Below, one piece after another: positions 22,953-32,856 of a stretch of DNA of 64,000 nt; the first letter of the stretch is position 1; every line of letters starts with the position of its first letter. A program made the position numbers and the translations under genes. The notes beneath the pieces are model-generated. The model saw only the letters and a list, made by a program, of their open reading frames with translations. It did not search any database and had not been told where the DNA came from. Origin of the DNA: Trichosporon coremiiforme (lineage: Eukaryota; Basidiomycota; Tremellomycetes; Trichosporonales; Trichosporonaceae); the NCBI GenBank assembly GCA_039545355.1, contig BCJJ01000018.1, forward strand, positions 496,001-560,000, in the 5' to 3' direction.

Positions 22953-24573
22953 ATGCTGCAAGCTCTGCGGCGTGCAGCCGTTGTCATCCCGTTAGCCTGG
23001 ACGGGAGCATGGCTTGGCTACTATGGTGAGCTTTCTGGACGCATTTGCATGCATTAACGCCCTCAGCGTATACCGACACCATCCGACGCGCCAACATCAG
23101 GAGCCGGAACCGCGAACTTGAAAAGGCGCTAGCGGACATCCCGGGCGCTGGCGTCTCCCCGATCGCGACCGAGGAGGAGAAGGAGGCCCTCAAGAAGCGG
23201 TAGGTACACCTTGAGTGTGCGGCAGTAGCTGACAGGTAGCTTCGCCAGCTTCAAGCGTGCCGGCCGATACTGGAACCTGTTCCCCGAGTGGCGTGAGCAG
23301 GGTGCCTGGGTTAGTCCTCTAGCCCTCGAAGTTACTGACGCCGCAGGAATGGGCTTGGTGGAAACTGATCCTGTCTACGTTAAACGGAAAACTCTTCTTC
23401 TTCGATGGGTACGGACGGCCCCGTGACTGCTGCTGACGCTAGTGACCTCCCCAAGGAAACCCCGATCCCCGATCTGCCCGTTGAGGAACCGGACTACGCG
23501 ACTCTGTTTGGAAAGAATGCCCCTCCAGCTCCCACCAACGGAGCCGGCGTCAGGACAACCATTGGTGGCGCCGACGTTGACGTTACGGACAAGCTGACTA
23601 TGACTTGGGTACGTTGCTTATCGCTTCTCAGCTGACGCCATCAGATGGGACAATCAACGAACTTCGTTACTCTGGACAAGCTGGCTATCTTGACCGACCC
23701 CGCTCTTCAACACCGGACTATTCCCTCTTCTCTGGCCCCCGAACGTCTCCGCCCTCCTCCTTGCAACTACGAGGATCTAAAGCGTGTTGACCTTGTTCTC
23801 GTCTCGCACAAGTGAGTCTTGCTCCTGTCCCGCAGGGTTAACCCGCAGCCACTACGACCACCTCGACCCCGAAGCTGTTCGCGAGTATGGCGACAGTTGC
23901 GAGTGGGTTGTGCCTACCGGTGCCGGAAACTATCTGCGACAGCTCGGCGTCACTCGCGTCACTGAGTTGGAGTAAGTCTGCCTTAGAAGACCGCACTGAC
24001 ATGCAGCTGGTGGCAGGAGAAGAAGCACAAGCTGCAGCGCCCCGGCCAGAAGGACAAGACTTACACGATCACCTGCGTTCCTGTCATGCACTGGTCTGCG
24101 CGCAGTCCCGCGGACACTAACGCCACGCTGTGGGCCGGCTTCCATGTCAAGTCGGACGACAACAAGCGGTCCTTCATCCACATGGGCGACACCGGTTACT
24201 CCGAAACATTGTTTGCCGCAGTCGGTCGAGTTCTGGGCCCGATCGACCTTGCTGCGATCCCCATCGGGTCTTACGAGCCCAGGTGGCACATGCACCTTCA
24301 GCACACCGATCCGGAGGGCGCAGTCCGCATGGCGCTCAACATGGGGGTCAAGAAGAGCATCGGTGTCCACTGGGGAACCTGGATCATGTCAGACGAAGCT
24401 TGTGAGTGTGGCTTGTAGAGCCTGTTTGTGTGGGGGGAGGTGGGGCGGGGGGTCAGGCGCTGACCGCAGACAACATGCCTCCCGTTGATCTCGACATTGC
24501 GCGCAAGAAGCTCGGCGTCAGCGAGGACGCCTTCTGCACGCTTCCGGTCGGTCGGACAATCGTTGTTGAGTAA
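22953..24573 (+). CDS. NAPE-PLD-like metallo-beta-lactamase-fold hydrolase
   Basis: Related to N-acyl-phosphatidylethanolamine phospholipase D, a zinc phosphodiesterase of membrane lipids. Nine exons: 22953-23025, 23067-23199, 23240-23309, 23347-23408, 23443-23608, 23645-23811, 23849-23971, 24007-24401 and 24470-24573; the frame closes throughout. The N-terminus contains a short hydrophobic stretch (AAVVIPLAWTGAWLGYY), a likely membrane anchor. The HxHxDH metal motif reads SHNHYDHLD across an intron. Further ligands appear in VMHWSARSP, FIHMGDTGYSE and GVHWGTW. The 34-nt intron at 23409-23442 (branch CTGAC) is needed to keep the frame after LFFFDG. Substrate in this yeast is inferred from the family only. 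Confidence 0.88.
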
Positions 24574-24745
24574 GGGCTCTCTCAACGATCTTGTTTTTCA
24601 TCGCCCTATATCACCCATACCTGCTCTGCATTTAGAATTAGACCTTGTAGAATGTATATCTGTGAATCATGAGAGATGCTGATACATGCATTGCGTTATA
24701 TCACAATCAGATGTCGATGCTAGATTGACTTTTATCGTCCACTTC

Positions 24746-25235
24746 TTAAAGCTGATTCCTCTGCTGCTCGATCTGCTGGACAATGTACAGCGAGGTGTCG
24801 AGGAAGCGGTCAACGCAGTTCTCGATGCACGCAGCCTCAGACCTGCATGTCAGTATATACTCCATGCGTTTCGACCTCATCGGTTCCACTCACTTGGAGA
24901 ACTTGGCGCTGATGCTACCGGTCATGCAAGTCTTCCAGCCTGACGTCAGCTAACAATCACTACTGTTGCGTCCACGGTCGGACCAACGAACTGCCGAGGC
25001 AGAACACCAAAACACATCGCTCGACAGTGTCCACTACCCGGGCAGCCACACGCAAGCTACTCACATCGGTCGGTGAGCTCGTGAACGCTGGCCTGGACCT
25101 TGGCCTTAGCCTCCTCCTGGGCGATGAACTCGCGGAGCTCAGCCTGCACGATTGTCAGCAAACGGTGGCATATTATCAACGAACCTGAGAAGCGGCGTCG
25201 AGCTGGGGGACGTTGGCCTGCTGGGAAGAGCTCAT
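24746..25235 (-). CDS. TIM8: Mitochondrial intermembrane-space chaperone Tim8
   Basis: Small Tim protein that pairs with Tim13 to carry hydrophobic precursors across the intermembrane space to TIM22/TIM23. Exons are 25235-25185, 25143-25065, 24939-24894 and 24842-24746, giving 90 residues. The twin CX3C motifs are complete: CWKTC and CIENC, separated by MTGSISAKFSKSEAA. The first Cys codon is split by an intron. AELREFIAQEEAKAKVQASV is the N-terminal helix. The gene is divergent from the FAM32A-like gene with 200 bp between starts. Confidence 0.94.
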
Positions 25236-25435
25236 TTTCGATGTAAATAAAGGCGAAGGTTGCAACTCGCAAGTGCGGCAAGTGGTTTCGGCTCAATGTC
25301 CCAACTTTCAGGTGGCAAGCCGAGAAAAATACGTGTGACCACGTGGCCTGATAAGACACCTCGCCGATTGCCGCTGAGGTCATTTCGGCGTTGTTTTCGT
25401 CGTTCTTGTGCTTCGCCGCCAGCCCATAGCCCATC

Positions 25436-25983
25436 ATGAGTGACTACACAGTGCACCGCCCAGGTGGTGCGCTCAAGTTCAAGGGCGATGATGGCAAGTG
25501 AGTTCAGCTGCCCATTGGTACCAAGCTGACGTACCACAGGAAGAAGAAGAAGAAGAAATCGCACTCCTCCTCTCTAGCGGCGGAGGGCTCCGCGATCGAG
25601 ACGAAGCGGGAGCACTCGTCCAAGAAGGACAGCGTGAGGGACCGTGACGTCCGGGAGGACCCGAAGGAGCGGGACAGCCGGAGATCAAGTGCGGCGCCGG
25701 CTAGTGCGAGTGCCAGCCCCGCTCCACCTTCGAGCACTTCGAGGAAGACTGCCGCCGAGCTTCGTTACGAGGAGGTGCAGCGCAAGAGGGTAAGCTGTCA
25801 TATCTACCTCGCCAGCTGACAACAGCGTGAGGAGAGAGCTCGGAAAACGGCCCATCAGACTCACAAGGATCGACTGAACGATTACAACTCGAAACTGGAG
25901 CGTCTGAGCGAGCACCATGACATGCCTCGCGTGAGTTCGCCGGTTTACAAGCTGACACTAACTCTCAGATCGGTCCCGGCTAA
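25436..25983 (+). CDS. FAM32A-like (DUF1754) protein
   Basis: Small basic nuclear protein family; animal FAM32A is associated with the spliceosome. Exons are 25436-25497, 25540-25789, 25826-25930 and 25969-25983, giving 143 residues. The N-terminus VHRPGGALKFKGDDGK followed by KKKKKKS is the family hallmark. A Ser/Arg/Glu-rich middle precedes the conserved C-terminal TAAELRYEEVQRKRREE and HKDRLNDYNSKLERLSEHHD. The last exon encodes only IGPG and stop, which matches the usual ending of this family. Confidence 0.85.
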
Positions 25984-26823
25984 GATATATTTTGTTGCAT
26001 ATGTATTACCTTGTTGTCTGTTCCTTGCCTTCTTATCTCCAGGCCCCGCTCGCATGACCGCATGACGGTATGATCGCTTGCAGTATGGGTGTTTAGCGAA
26101 GAGACCATAGGCCGGGGCTCTGATCGTCGTCACGCTCAGTCCGCATTCTCCATATTCAATTGGTAGAGGTAGTCGGTCGTAATCCTCGGTCTCCAGGATG
26201 ATGTGGCCCTCATTTTCGGACGGTCCCGCTGGCCGCTGAGCCGTTGGCGGGCTGGCGGACGAGCGTTGGAGGATCCCTTCACTGTTCTACACCAAAGAGC
26301 CGTCGTGAATGGCATTTTGGCCGTTCGAAGCCGGTTACTTCACCGCTTCGCCGCTGCCAGGCGTATCTCCGCTCACCCGCTCGCTAACAATGTGGTGCAC
26401 CGAAGCGCCGGCACTGCCGGGAACTGCGATGCATGCGGCGCCGAAGGCGGCCGCCCAGGTGCGGTTTTGGGAATCCGATTGATCCACATTTATAGCAGCT
26501 GCAGGGTGGTTGCCTCGGTCTGGGCATTTGTTGCGTCATTCATCTCGGTTATCGGACCCTCTATGGCCTCGATCGGAACAATGTTTCAGGCTGGCAACCT
26601 GTCGCCGTGCATGAGCAACGTGATACGGTTCGCGGAATCAAGGCACATGGAAACTACTAGACCACGCTGAAGGCCTGCCTGCTGAACGGATCTTCTAGGT
26701 TGCCGCACTCGGTGGGAAGATGAGTGTGCAATGACGCTACTTACGTCGGCCGCCTGGGTGGCCGGTGCAGCCTGGGATATAAAGACTGCTCCTTGTTGAA
26801 AATGCATCAGCAACCAAAACACA
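25984..26823. other. Intergenic stretch of 840 bp, no confident gene
   Basis: A 155-codon frame runs on the plus strand at 26203-26670, but its composition (Arg/Ala/Ser/Val with scattered Cys) and lack of any motif or splice context do not support a real gene. The rest looks like a 3' flank and the promoter of the downstream mitochondrial protein. Confidence 0.4.
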
Positions 26824-27919
26824 ATGTTCCGCAACACCGCCATCCAGTGAGCACGAGCAGGCTGCTGCTGCTGGCTAGACAGTGAACTGACTTGACAGGA
26901 CTGCCCGTGCCGTCCGCAACTCGTCCCGCGTCGCCCCCATCGCCCAGCGTGGGTTCGCCGTCTCGGCCCTCCGGAGCGATGCCCAGAAGCAGCCCCAGCA
27001 GCCTCCCAGGCCCGAGGACCTCGCCAAGGCCCTCGCACAGGCGGACCAGGATGCCCTCAAGGCCACGAACGAGCTTACGCAGAACCTCGCCATGGCTGCG
27101 TTCGGCTCGCCGGACCAGCAGAAGCAGGCTCAGCAGAACCTCTCCCAGATGAGCGACAAGATGACCAACCAGCTCGCTCAGGCTCTCAACATCTCGCCTG
27201 CCGACATCAAGAAGGTCGGCAAGAACTACGAGACCGCCGTCAACACCCTTCTTAGCGACCTCCAGCGCTCGCTCCAGGGCGACAAGGGTGCCCAGCAGGA
27301 CTTCCTCAAGGACCTTGAGAAGGGTACCGACCAGGTTGGCACTGGAATCGCCAAGCTCCTCGGCGCCTCCAACGACCAGATTCGCAAGGCCCGTGACGCG
27401 TTCCACAAGGAGTCGCAGAACTTCGCCAAGGAGCTCGAGACCTTCCTGAACGCGCAGACCCCCGAGGGCCAGGCCAAGATCGGTTCCGCCGGCGCCAAGG
27501 TCAACCAGGCTGTCACCAGCAGCATCAACCAGACCGCTAAGGACTTCGAGAACGTCCTCAAGTCTGGCGGCAGGTCTGGCGCCTTCAAGCTCGCCAAGGA
27601 CTACGAGAACACGAAGAACCTCCTCGGCGAGGCTCTCGCCGACCCGGCTGGTGCCGCCAAGTCCATCCAGAAGGAGGACAACGCTAAGAGCGTCGGCAAG
27701 ATCGTCGCTGCCATCGCCGCCGTTGGTCTTGGTGTCTACCTCTGGCAGAACCGCGGTGAGGTCAAGCAGGACGTTCGTGAGAAGGCCGCCGAGGTCAAGC
27801 AGGAGGTCAGGGACAAGGCCTACCAGGTGAAGGCTCAGGCGGACCAGAAGTCGGACAAGATCGCTTCGGACGCTAAGCAGCTTCAGCAGGACTGGGACAA
27901 GGAGAAGAAGAAGATCTAA
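26824..27919 (+). CDS. Mitochondrial helical repeat protein with one membrane segment, unassigned
   Basis: Function unknown. Exons are 26824-26846 and 26899-27919, giving 347 residues. The N-terminus (MFRNTAIQTARAVRNSSRVA) is Arg/Ser/Ala-rich without acidic residues, a classic presequence. It is followed by long Gln/Lys/Ala-rich amphipathic helices (for example QKQAQQNLSQMSDKMTNQ). A hydrophobic helix (IVAAIAAVGLGVYLWQN) lies near residues 280-296. The tail has 11-residue-like repeats (REKAAEVKQEVRDKAYQVK) reminiscent of LEA or apolipoprotein/YtxH-type helices. No Cys appears in the mature part. An inner-membrane protein with a soluble helical body is inferred. Codon bias is very strong, which suggests high expression. 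Confidence 0.8.
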
Positions 27920-28299
27920 AAGCTATAACATAGACAATGTGTAACTATGTAATCAAAATAATGGCCACGGCAGGTTCTCGGAAGGTGGTCAGTGGTTGGT
28001 GGTCAATGCCACTGTGGAGTGAGAATCCAACCCACGTGGTTGCGCGCCTGAACGACCAGCCATCCATGCCTAATCCTTGGTACATGCGCTTTCCAGGGCA
28101 GTGCGAGGGCTCGCGTCTGTCTTCTGTCTTTCTGCTCTTCCTTCTCTAATCAGTGCATCTGTTCGCTTGTCACTCTCACACATTATTGTCCTCGAATACG
28201 TGTACATCATCGTCTGAGCGCCGACTATAGATAGCGTGGGACCTGTCTTGTGTCTCCCCGCTGTCTCTTCCCTAGCGCTCCCCATCGCTTTTCGCCACC
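27920..28299. other. Intergenic: 3' UTR and sirtuin promoter
   Basis: A 380-bp stretch between two genes on the same strand. It is more AT-rich just after the stop (27920-27960), as expected for a 3' end. No other feature is seen. Confidence 0.4.
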
Positions 28300-29770
28300 A
28301 TGACCTCTCTCGTCCACCTGCCCTCACCCCTCTCCGACAACTCCGAGGCCGGTCCATCGCACGCCCCAACTCGCTTCGCTGAGGTTGATCCGGAAGGCCC
28401 GTCATTGGAGGATGTTGTGAGGCGAGTCCGAGGTGCGCGCCGCATCGTCGCCGTCGCTGGCGCGGGTGTCTCAACAGCAGCGGCTATACCCGACTTCCGC
28501 TCTTCAAAGGGGCTATTCTCGGGGTCGAAGGGCACTGGCGTCAAGGACCTGTTCCACGTCAAGAGCTTGACGGTAAGTGATGATGGCAGAACCCGAGAAG
28601 AGAGCAGAGCTAACGTGCTAGTCCCCGGCGCTGTTGGCAAAGCACCACGCGCTTTTGACGGATTTGTGCGAGCGCGCGAACCGTGCCAGCCCCACTGCGT
28701 TTCACGTCCTTCTCGCCAGCCTGGACGGGGACGGGCGCCTGCTTCGTTGCTATACGCAGAACATCGACGGGTTGGAGCAGCGCGTGGGGCTCCTAACAGG
28801 GCTGCCGCAGCGGTCGTCGAATCGAGGGAAGCGAAAGACGAAAGCCACTCCAGCCTCTGGTCAGGTCTCATCCGCATCTGGAACGCAAACGCCAGAGGAG
28901 ACACCGGTTTCGGGCGAAGCGACGCCATCGTCGCCTCCGTTATTCCCGCCTGCACCCAGGTGCATCCCGTTGCACGGGCTCCTCAGCAAGTTACGGTGCT
29001 CCCTCTGCTCCACCTTTGTCCCAATCGACGACCATCTCCCGCTCCCGCCCTCGACGATACCGTGCCCGACATGCGATCTGTCTGCGTCGATCCGGTCAGC
29101 TTTGTCCGAGCGACAGCGCCGGGTCGGAGCCTTGCGTGCGGACGTCGTTCTGTATGGCGAGGAACATCCCGAAGGAGAGCTGATCGGATCAGTTGTCGGG
29201 CGCGATCTGCGTGGCACGGGGCGGAAAGGAGAGAGGGAGGGTAAGGTCGATCTCCTTCTTGTTGCTGGGACGACGCTTGCGATTCCGGGTGTGAAGCGGA
29301 TAGTGAAGGAGATGGCCAAGACGTTGGAGGCACGCCCGGACTCGTCGGTCCGCGACGGCAAGGCGCCCCCAATCCGGACAGTGTTCATCAACAATGAACC
29401 CCCAGCCAAGCCCGGGGAATGGGACGGGATCTTTGACGTGTGGGTGCAGGGCGACGTGCAGGATTTTGCTACGCTCGTCGAGAACAAGGATTTCGCCCCG
29501 CCTATCCCAGTCACTCCCAAGAAGCCGCGGCCGTCCAAGTCACACCTCCCCACGCCGGAGTCGGCCACGCCCACGAGGAAGCGGAAGAAGGCCGTCGTCG
29601 AGCAGACGACGCCGTCGAAGAAGCAGAAGGAATTCACGCCTCTCACGCCTGCTTCCACGCCGCAGTCGCGCACGCACGATCCGTTCGCTTCCGAGCGCGA
29701 GGGCTCGCCGTCGCCGTCGCCGCGCAGTCCGACGCCTGCAGCCAGGCCGTTGCCTCTTGTCGGCTTCTAG
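28300..29770 (+). CDS. Sir2-family NAD-dependent deacetylase (Hst3/Hst4-like)
   Basis: Class I sirtuin. Hst3/Hst4 proteins remove histone H3 K56 acetylation, and that role is inferred here. Exons are 28300-28572 and 28622-29770, giving 473 residues. The NAD motif VAGAGVSTAAAIPDFRSSKG starts near residue 52. YTQNIDGLE lies near 135 and the catalytic-His LHGLLSK near 208. The zinc Cys pairs are CSLC and CPTC. TTLAIPGVKRIVKEM and VFINNEPPAKP form the distal NAD pocket. Between TQNID and LHG lies an insert of Gly/Ser/Pro-rich sequence. The C-terminal tail (from about 380) is Lys/Pro/Ser-rich with KKPRPSK and TRKRKK, likely nuclear localisation signals. Confidence 0.92.
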
Positions 29771-29958
29771 TGTCCTCGTATTCCCTTGTTGTAACAGTAT
29801 ATGTACTAACCACCCGATGACGATCCCAAGGACTATTTTCATGCGGCTCTCAGCCTTGATAGTGAATCTATAGATATGCTAGATGCATGCATGCGTGCGG
29901 GAGATCCCAAGAATTAAGTTTTTTGATTCGTTAAGATGACAAAGGGCTCAGAAGCGTT

Positions 29959-31189
29959 TTACTTCTGGCGCTTGTAGACCTTCTCGAGGAAGGAGGTAAA
30001 GACCTGCTTCTTGAGGCCGGTCTTGTCCTCGTCAATCTGGTCGATGAGCTTGTTGAGCTTGTCGTAGCTCTCGGCCTCGTACTTTTCAAAGCGGCCGGCA
30101 ATGTCGACATTGTCAGACGAGTAGATCTTCTTGACCTCGGCCTCGGCCTCCTTGTCCTTCTTGTTGCCGTAGTACTTGTCGAGGATCTGGCGCTGCTCGG
30201 GGGTGGCGTGCTTGAGGGCCGTGTTGATGTTCCATGAGCACTTGTTGTCGAGAATGTCGGTGCCGATCTTGCCGAGGATCTCGGGCGGCGCGTACGCGTC
30301 AAGGTAGTCGTCCTGAACCTGGAAGTACTCGCCCATGGGGAGGAGGATGTCGAGGGCGGCCTTGTAGGCGGCCTCGTCCTTGATGCCGTGGACGCGCATG
30401 GCGAGGGCGACGGGGAGGTAGAACGAGTAGTACGCCGTCTTGTACACGACGATCAGGTGGTGCTTCTCGAGCGAGAACTTGGAGAGGTCGACGTCGTCCT
30501 CGGGCGCGGTGATCAGGTCGATCAGCTGGCCGAGCTCGGTCTGGAACGTCGTCTCGAGGAAGAGCTCGAGCAGGTCGACGTAGTAGGGCTGCTGGCGGAA
30601 GTGCTTCTTCAGCAGGTAGTAGATCGCAGCCTCGAGCATGAACGAGTCGTTGATCGCAATGTTGCCGATTCCGGGAACACGGTACCAACACGGCTGGCCG
30701 CGGCGGGTGATCGAGGCGTCCATGAGGTCGTCGGAGACGAGGAAGAAGCCCTGGAGCTGCGCTTGTCAGTGCTGTCGATGACTATTGCAGCACAGCGACT
30801 TACGAGTTCAATGCACCAGCCGAGAAGAGCGGCCTGGAAGTACTCGTCGTCGGTGAGGACGGAGCCCTTGAGGATCTCGAGGGTGTCGACAACCGACAAA
30901 CCACGGTTGAGCTTTCCACCGGGGACGTTGTGGTAGAGGTTCTGTGCGTCAGCAACTTGCGCTTAGCTGCCATCGCAAGGGCACAGTCGTCCGAGTGATC
31001 TGCTTGATCTACAGCTTCAGACAACCCTGCGTTTTCATGCTCTGAAGTACTCACCTTCTTGTACCACTCGACAGCGTCGGCAGGCATGCCCTCGCCCTTG
31101 AGGTAGGCGAGGAGCTCGTCGGCGATGGTGTCGAAGACGCCCTCGAACTTGGCGCGGGCGGCAGCCTTGGCAGCAGCTTTGTCGGCCAT
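29959..31189 (-). CDS. ERG20: Farnesyl diphosphate synthase
   Basis: Condenses IPP with DMAPP and GPP to make FPP for sterols, dolichol, ubiquinone and prenylation. Exons are 31189-31055, 30941-30804 and 30756-29959, giving 356 residues, the normal length. The first Asp-rich motif is DDLMD at about residues 100-104, followed by [11 protein letters not shown]. The second is DDYLD near 244 ([19 protein letters not shown]). [14 protein letters not shown] matches the family. The aromatic side chains just before the first motif (GFFLVS) fit an FPP rather than a longer-chain product. The C-terminus KVYKRQK is the usual FPPS ending. Introns are 113 and 47 nt. It is divergent from NC2-alpha and convergent with the sirtuin. 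Confidence 0.96.
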
Positions 31190-31844
31190 TGTGGTCAGTG
31201 AGATGGGTGAGTGGGGGGGAGGGTGAGGGAGGGTGGGTGGAAGTGAGTGACAACACGAGAGATATAGATATCGCGATCGGATAATGCAACGGGGTCCAGC
31301 AAAATACAGCCCCGCGTGGCCAGAGGTGAATCGAACGATAGGGAATGAGCCAGGGCAGACGCATAGACGAGACACCCGATGGGCGCATCTTGCGGTGCCA
31401 GGCGCCGGTAGCAGCCAGTCTCGACGCCTATACGCCATTCGACGCGCCCAAAACGACGCGGCGTCCAAAATTAGGGAAGCTACGGGATTAAAATCATCGG
31501 ATCATCCTCCACCCTAGCGTAGACTATACCAGAGATCAGCCGCGAGCCTAAACTGGAACAACACTAAACTAGATTCAGAACCTGATTAGAATTGCGGTGC
31601 TAAGATCAGAATACAACTCTAGGCTAATGGCACACGTGACTTTCAGCTCTCGTGGCAAGCGAACGGCTCCTGCAGTCTTGAATCTCAGGGTCCCTTGCGC
31701 GCAATGTTTCCTCCAACTTGAACCTTGAGCAGACAAAGCAGACATATATCAAGCAAGCGTCATCGGTTGAACGGCCTTGCTCGCCCCCCACGTTACAACA
31801 AACCTGCAACAACTATCCACGCCGCCGACCAACAACAACACGCA
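31190..31844. promoter_or_regulatory. Divergent promoter, ERG20 / NC2-alpha
   Basis: A 655-bp interval with CT/GA-rich tracts next to the ERG20 start and an AT-richer centre near 31480-31620. No coding region. No sterol-response element could be assigned with confidence. Confidence 0.45.
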
Positions 31845-32856
31845 ATGCCGCCGAAAGTCAACAAAAGGTCAAAGACGTCACGCGTGAGTTGGCTTCAGCC
31901 GTGTTGAAACTGACATGCAGTTCCCTGTCGTGAGTATCGCGGGAGAGATGTTTGGATGTCGGGACATTGGAACTCTTAGAAGATGCTTGGAACTCGGAAA
32001 GGAGTGTGGACTTTCTCCTGGGTGGTTGGAAACACCTCTGCAGACGGCGACCTGTGGGATAGGACAGTGGCGGGTGCCGACACGAAGGTCGAAAGTTGCT
32101 CTCTCAGATTGCACCCTGCAGCTACGAAACGCAAAGCGTAACAGCTAACGTACAGGCGAGGATAAAGAAGATCATGCAGATGGACGAGGAGGTCGGCAAG
32201 CTGGCGAGCGCGACGCCCGTCATGATCTGTAAGCTGATGCAGGCGCCATAATAGCTGACGAACAGCCAAGTCGCTCGAGTGCTTCCTTCAGCTCCTCATC
32301 GATGAGACGGCCAAGGAGGCTCGGGAACGTGGCTCGCGCAAGATGGTGCCGTACCACCTGTGAGTTTAGCTGAGGTTGGGGACCTGGGATGTCTCGCGGT
32401 GGCGACTCTCAGGTAGCTTGCAGGTTGCCAGGCTTGTTTGGCGGATGACTGGACAGGGGCAATCATGCCGATCACTCCCTACCTCTCTGCTCTCATGTCA
32501 CCTCGCCCCTCCCGGCTTGCCATCTTTTTAGCTCCGATGCGGAACCAGTATAGCTGACATGCAGGAAAGCAATGATCGACAAGTCTGACCAGTTCGACTT
32601 CCTCCGCGAGCTCGTCGAGGGCATCCCCGACCCCGTCGAGCCCAAGGCGTCCGCGACGCGCCGCAAGTCGACGGCCGACACGCCGAGCCGGCGGCGCGGC
32701 GCCGCAAAGGACAAGAAGGACGAGGTGCCGGCCCCCGACTCTTTGCCTGCCATTGGCACGTGGGGCAAGCGCGAGCCGAGCCCGGAGCAGCCGGAGCAGG
32801 AGGCAGAGGAGGAGAGGAGGGATGACGGCGAGGACGACAACTATGATGATTACTAG
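31845..32856 (+). CDS. BUR6: Negative cofactor 2 alpha (DRAP1/Bur6)
   Basis: Histone-fold subunit of NC2, which binds TBP on DNA with NC2-beta and regulates pol II initiation. Exons are 31845-31883, 31921-31929, 32156-32228, 32266-32359 and 32565-32856, giving 168 residues. The second exon is only 9 nt and encodes Phe-Pro-Val. It is required for the conserved FPVARIKKIMQMDEEVGKLA. The histone fold continues through TPVMISKSLECFLQLLIDE and RKMVPYHLKAMI, then DQFDFLRELV. The C-terminus is acidic (EEERRDDGEDDNYDDY) after a basic SRRRGAAKDKKDE stretch. Introns 2 and 4 are long for this genome (226 and 205 nt). Confidence 0.92.

Noticed and set aside
26203..26670. A 155-codon plus-strand frame between the FAM32A-like and mitochondrial helical genes
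   Set aside because: No domain, no consistent splice sites, and codon use unlike neighbouring genes.
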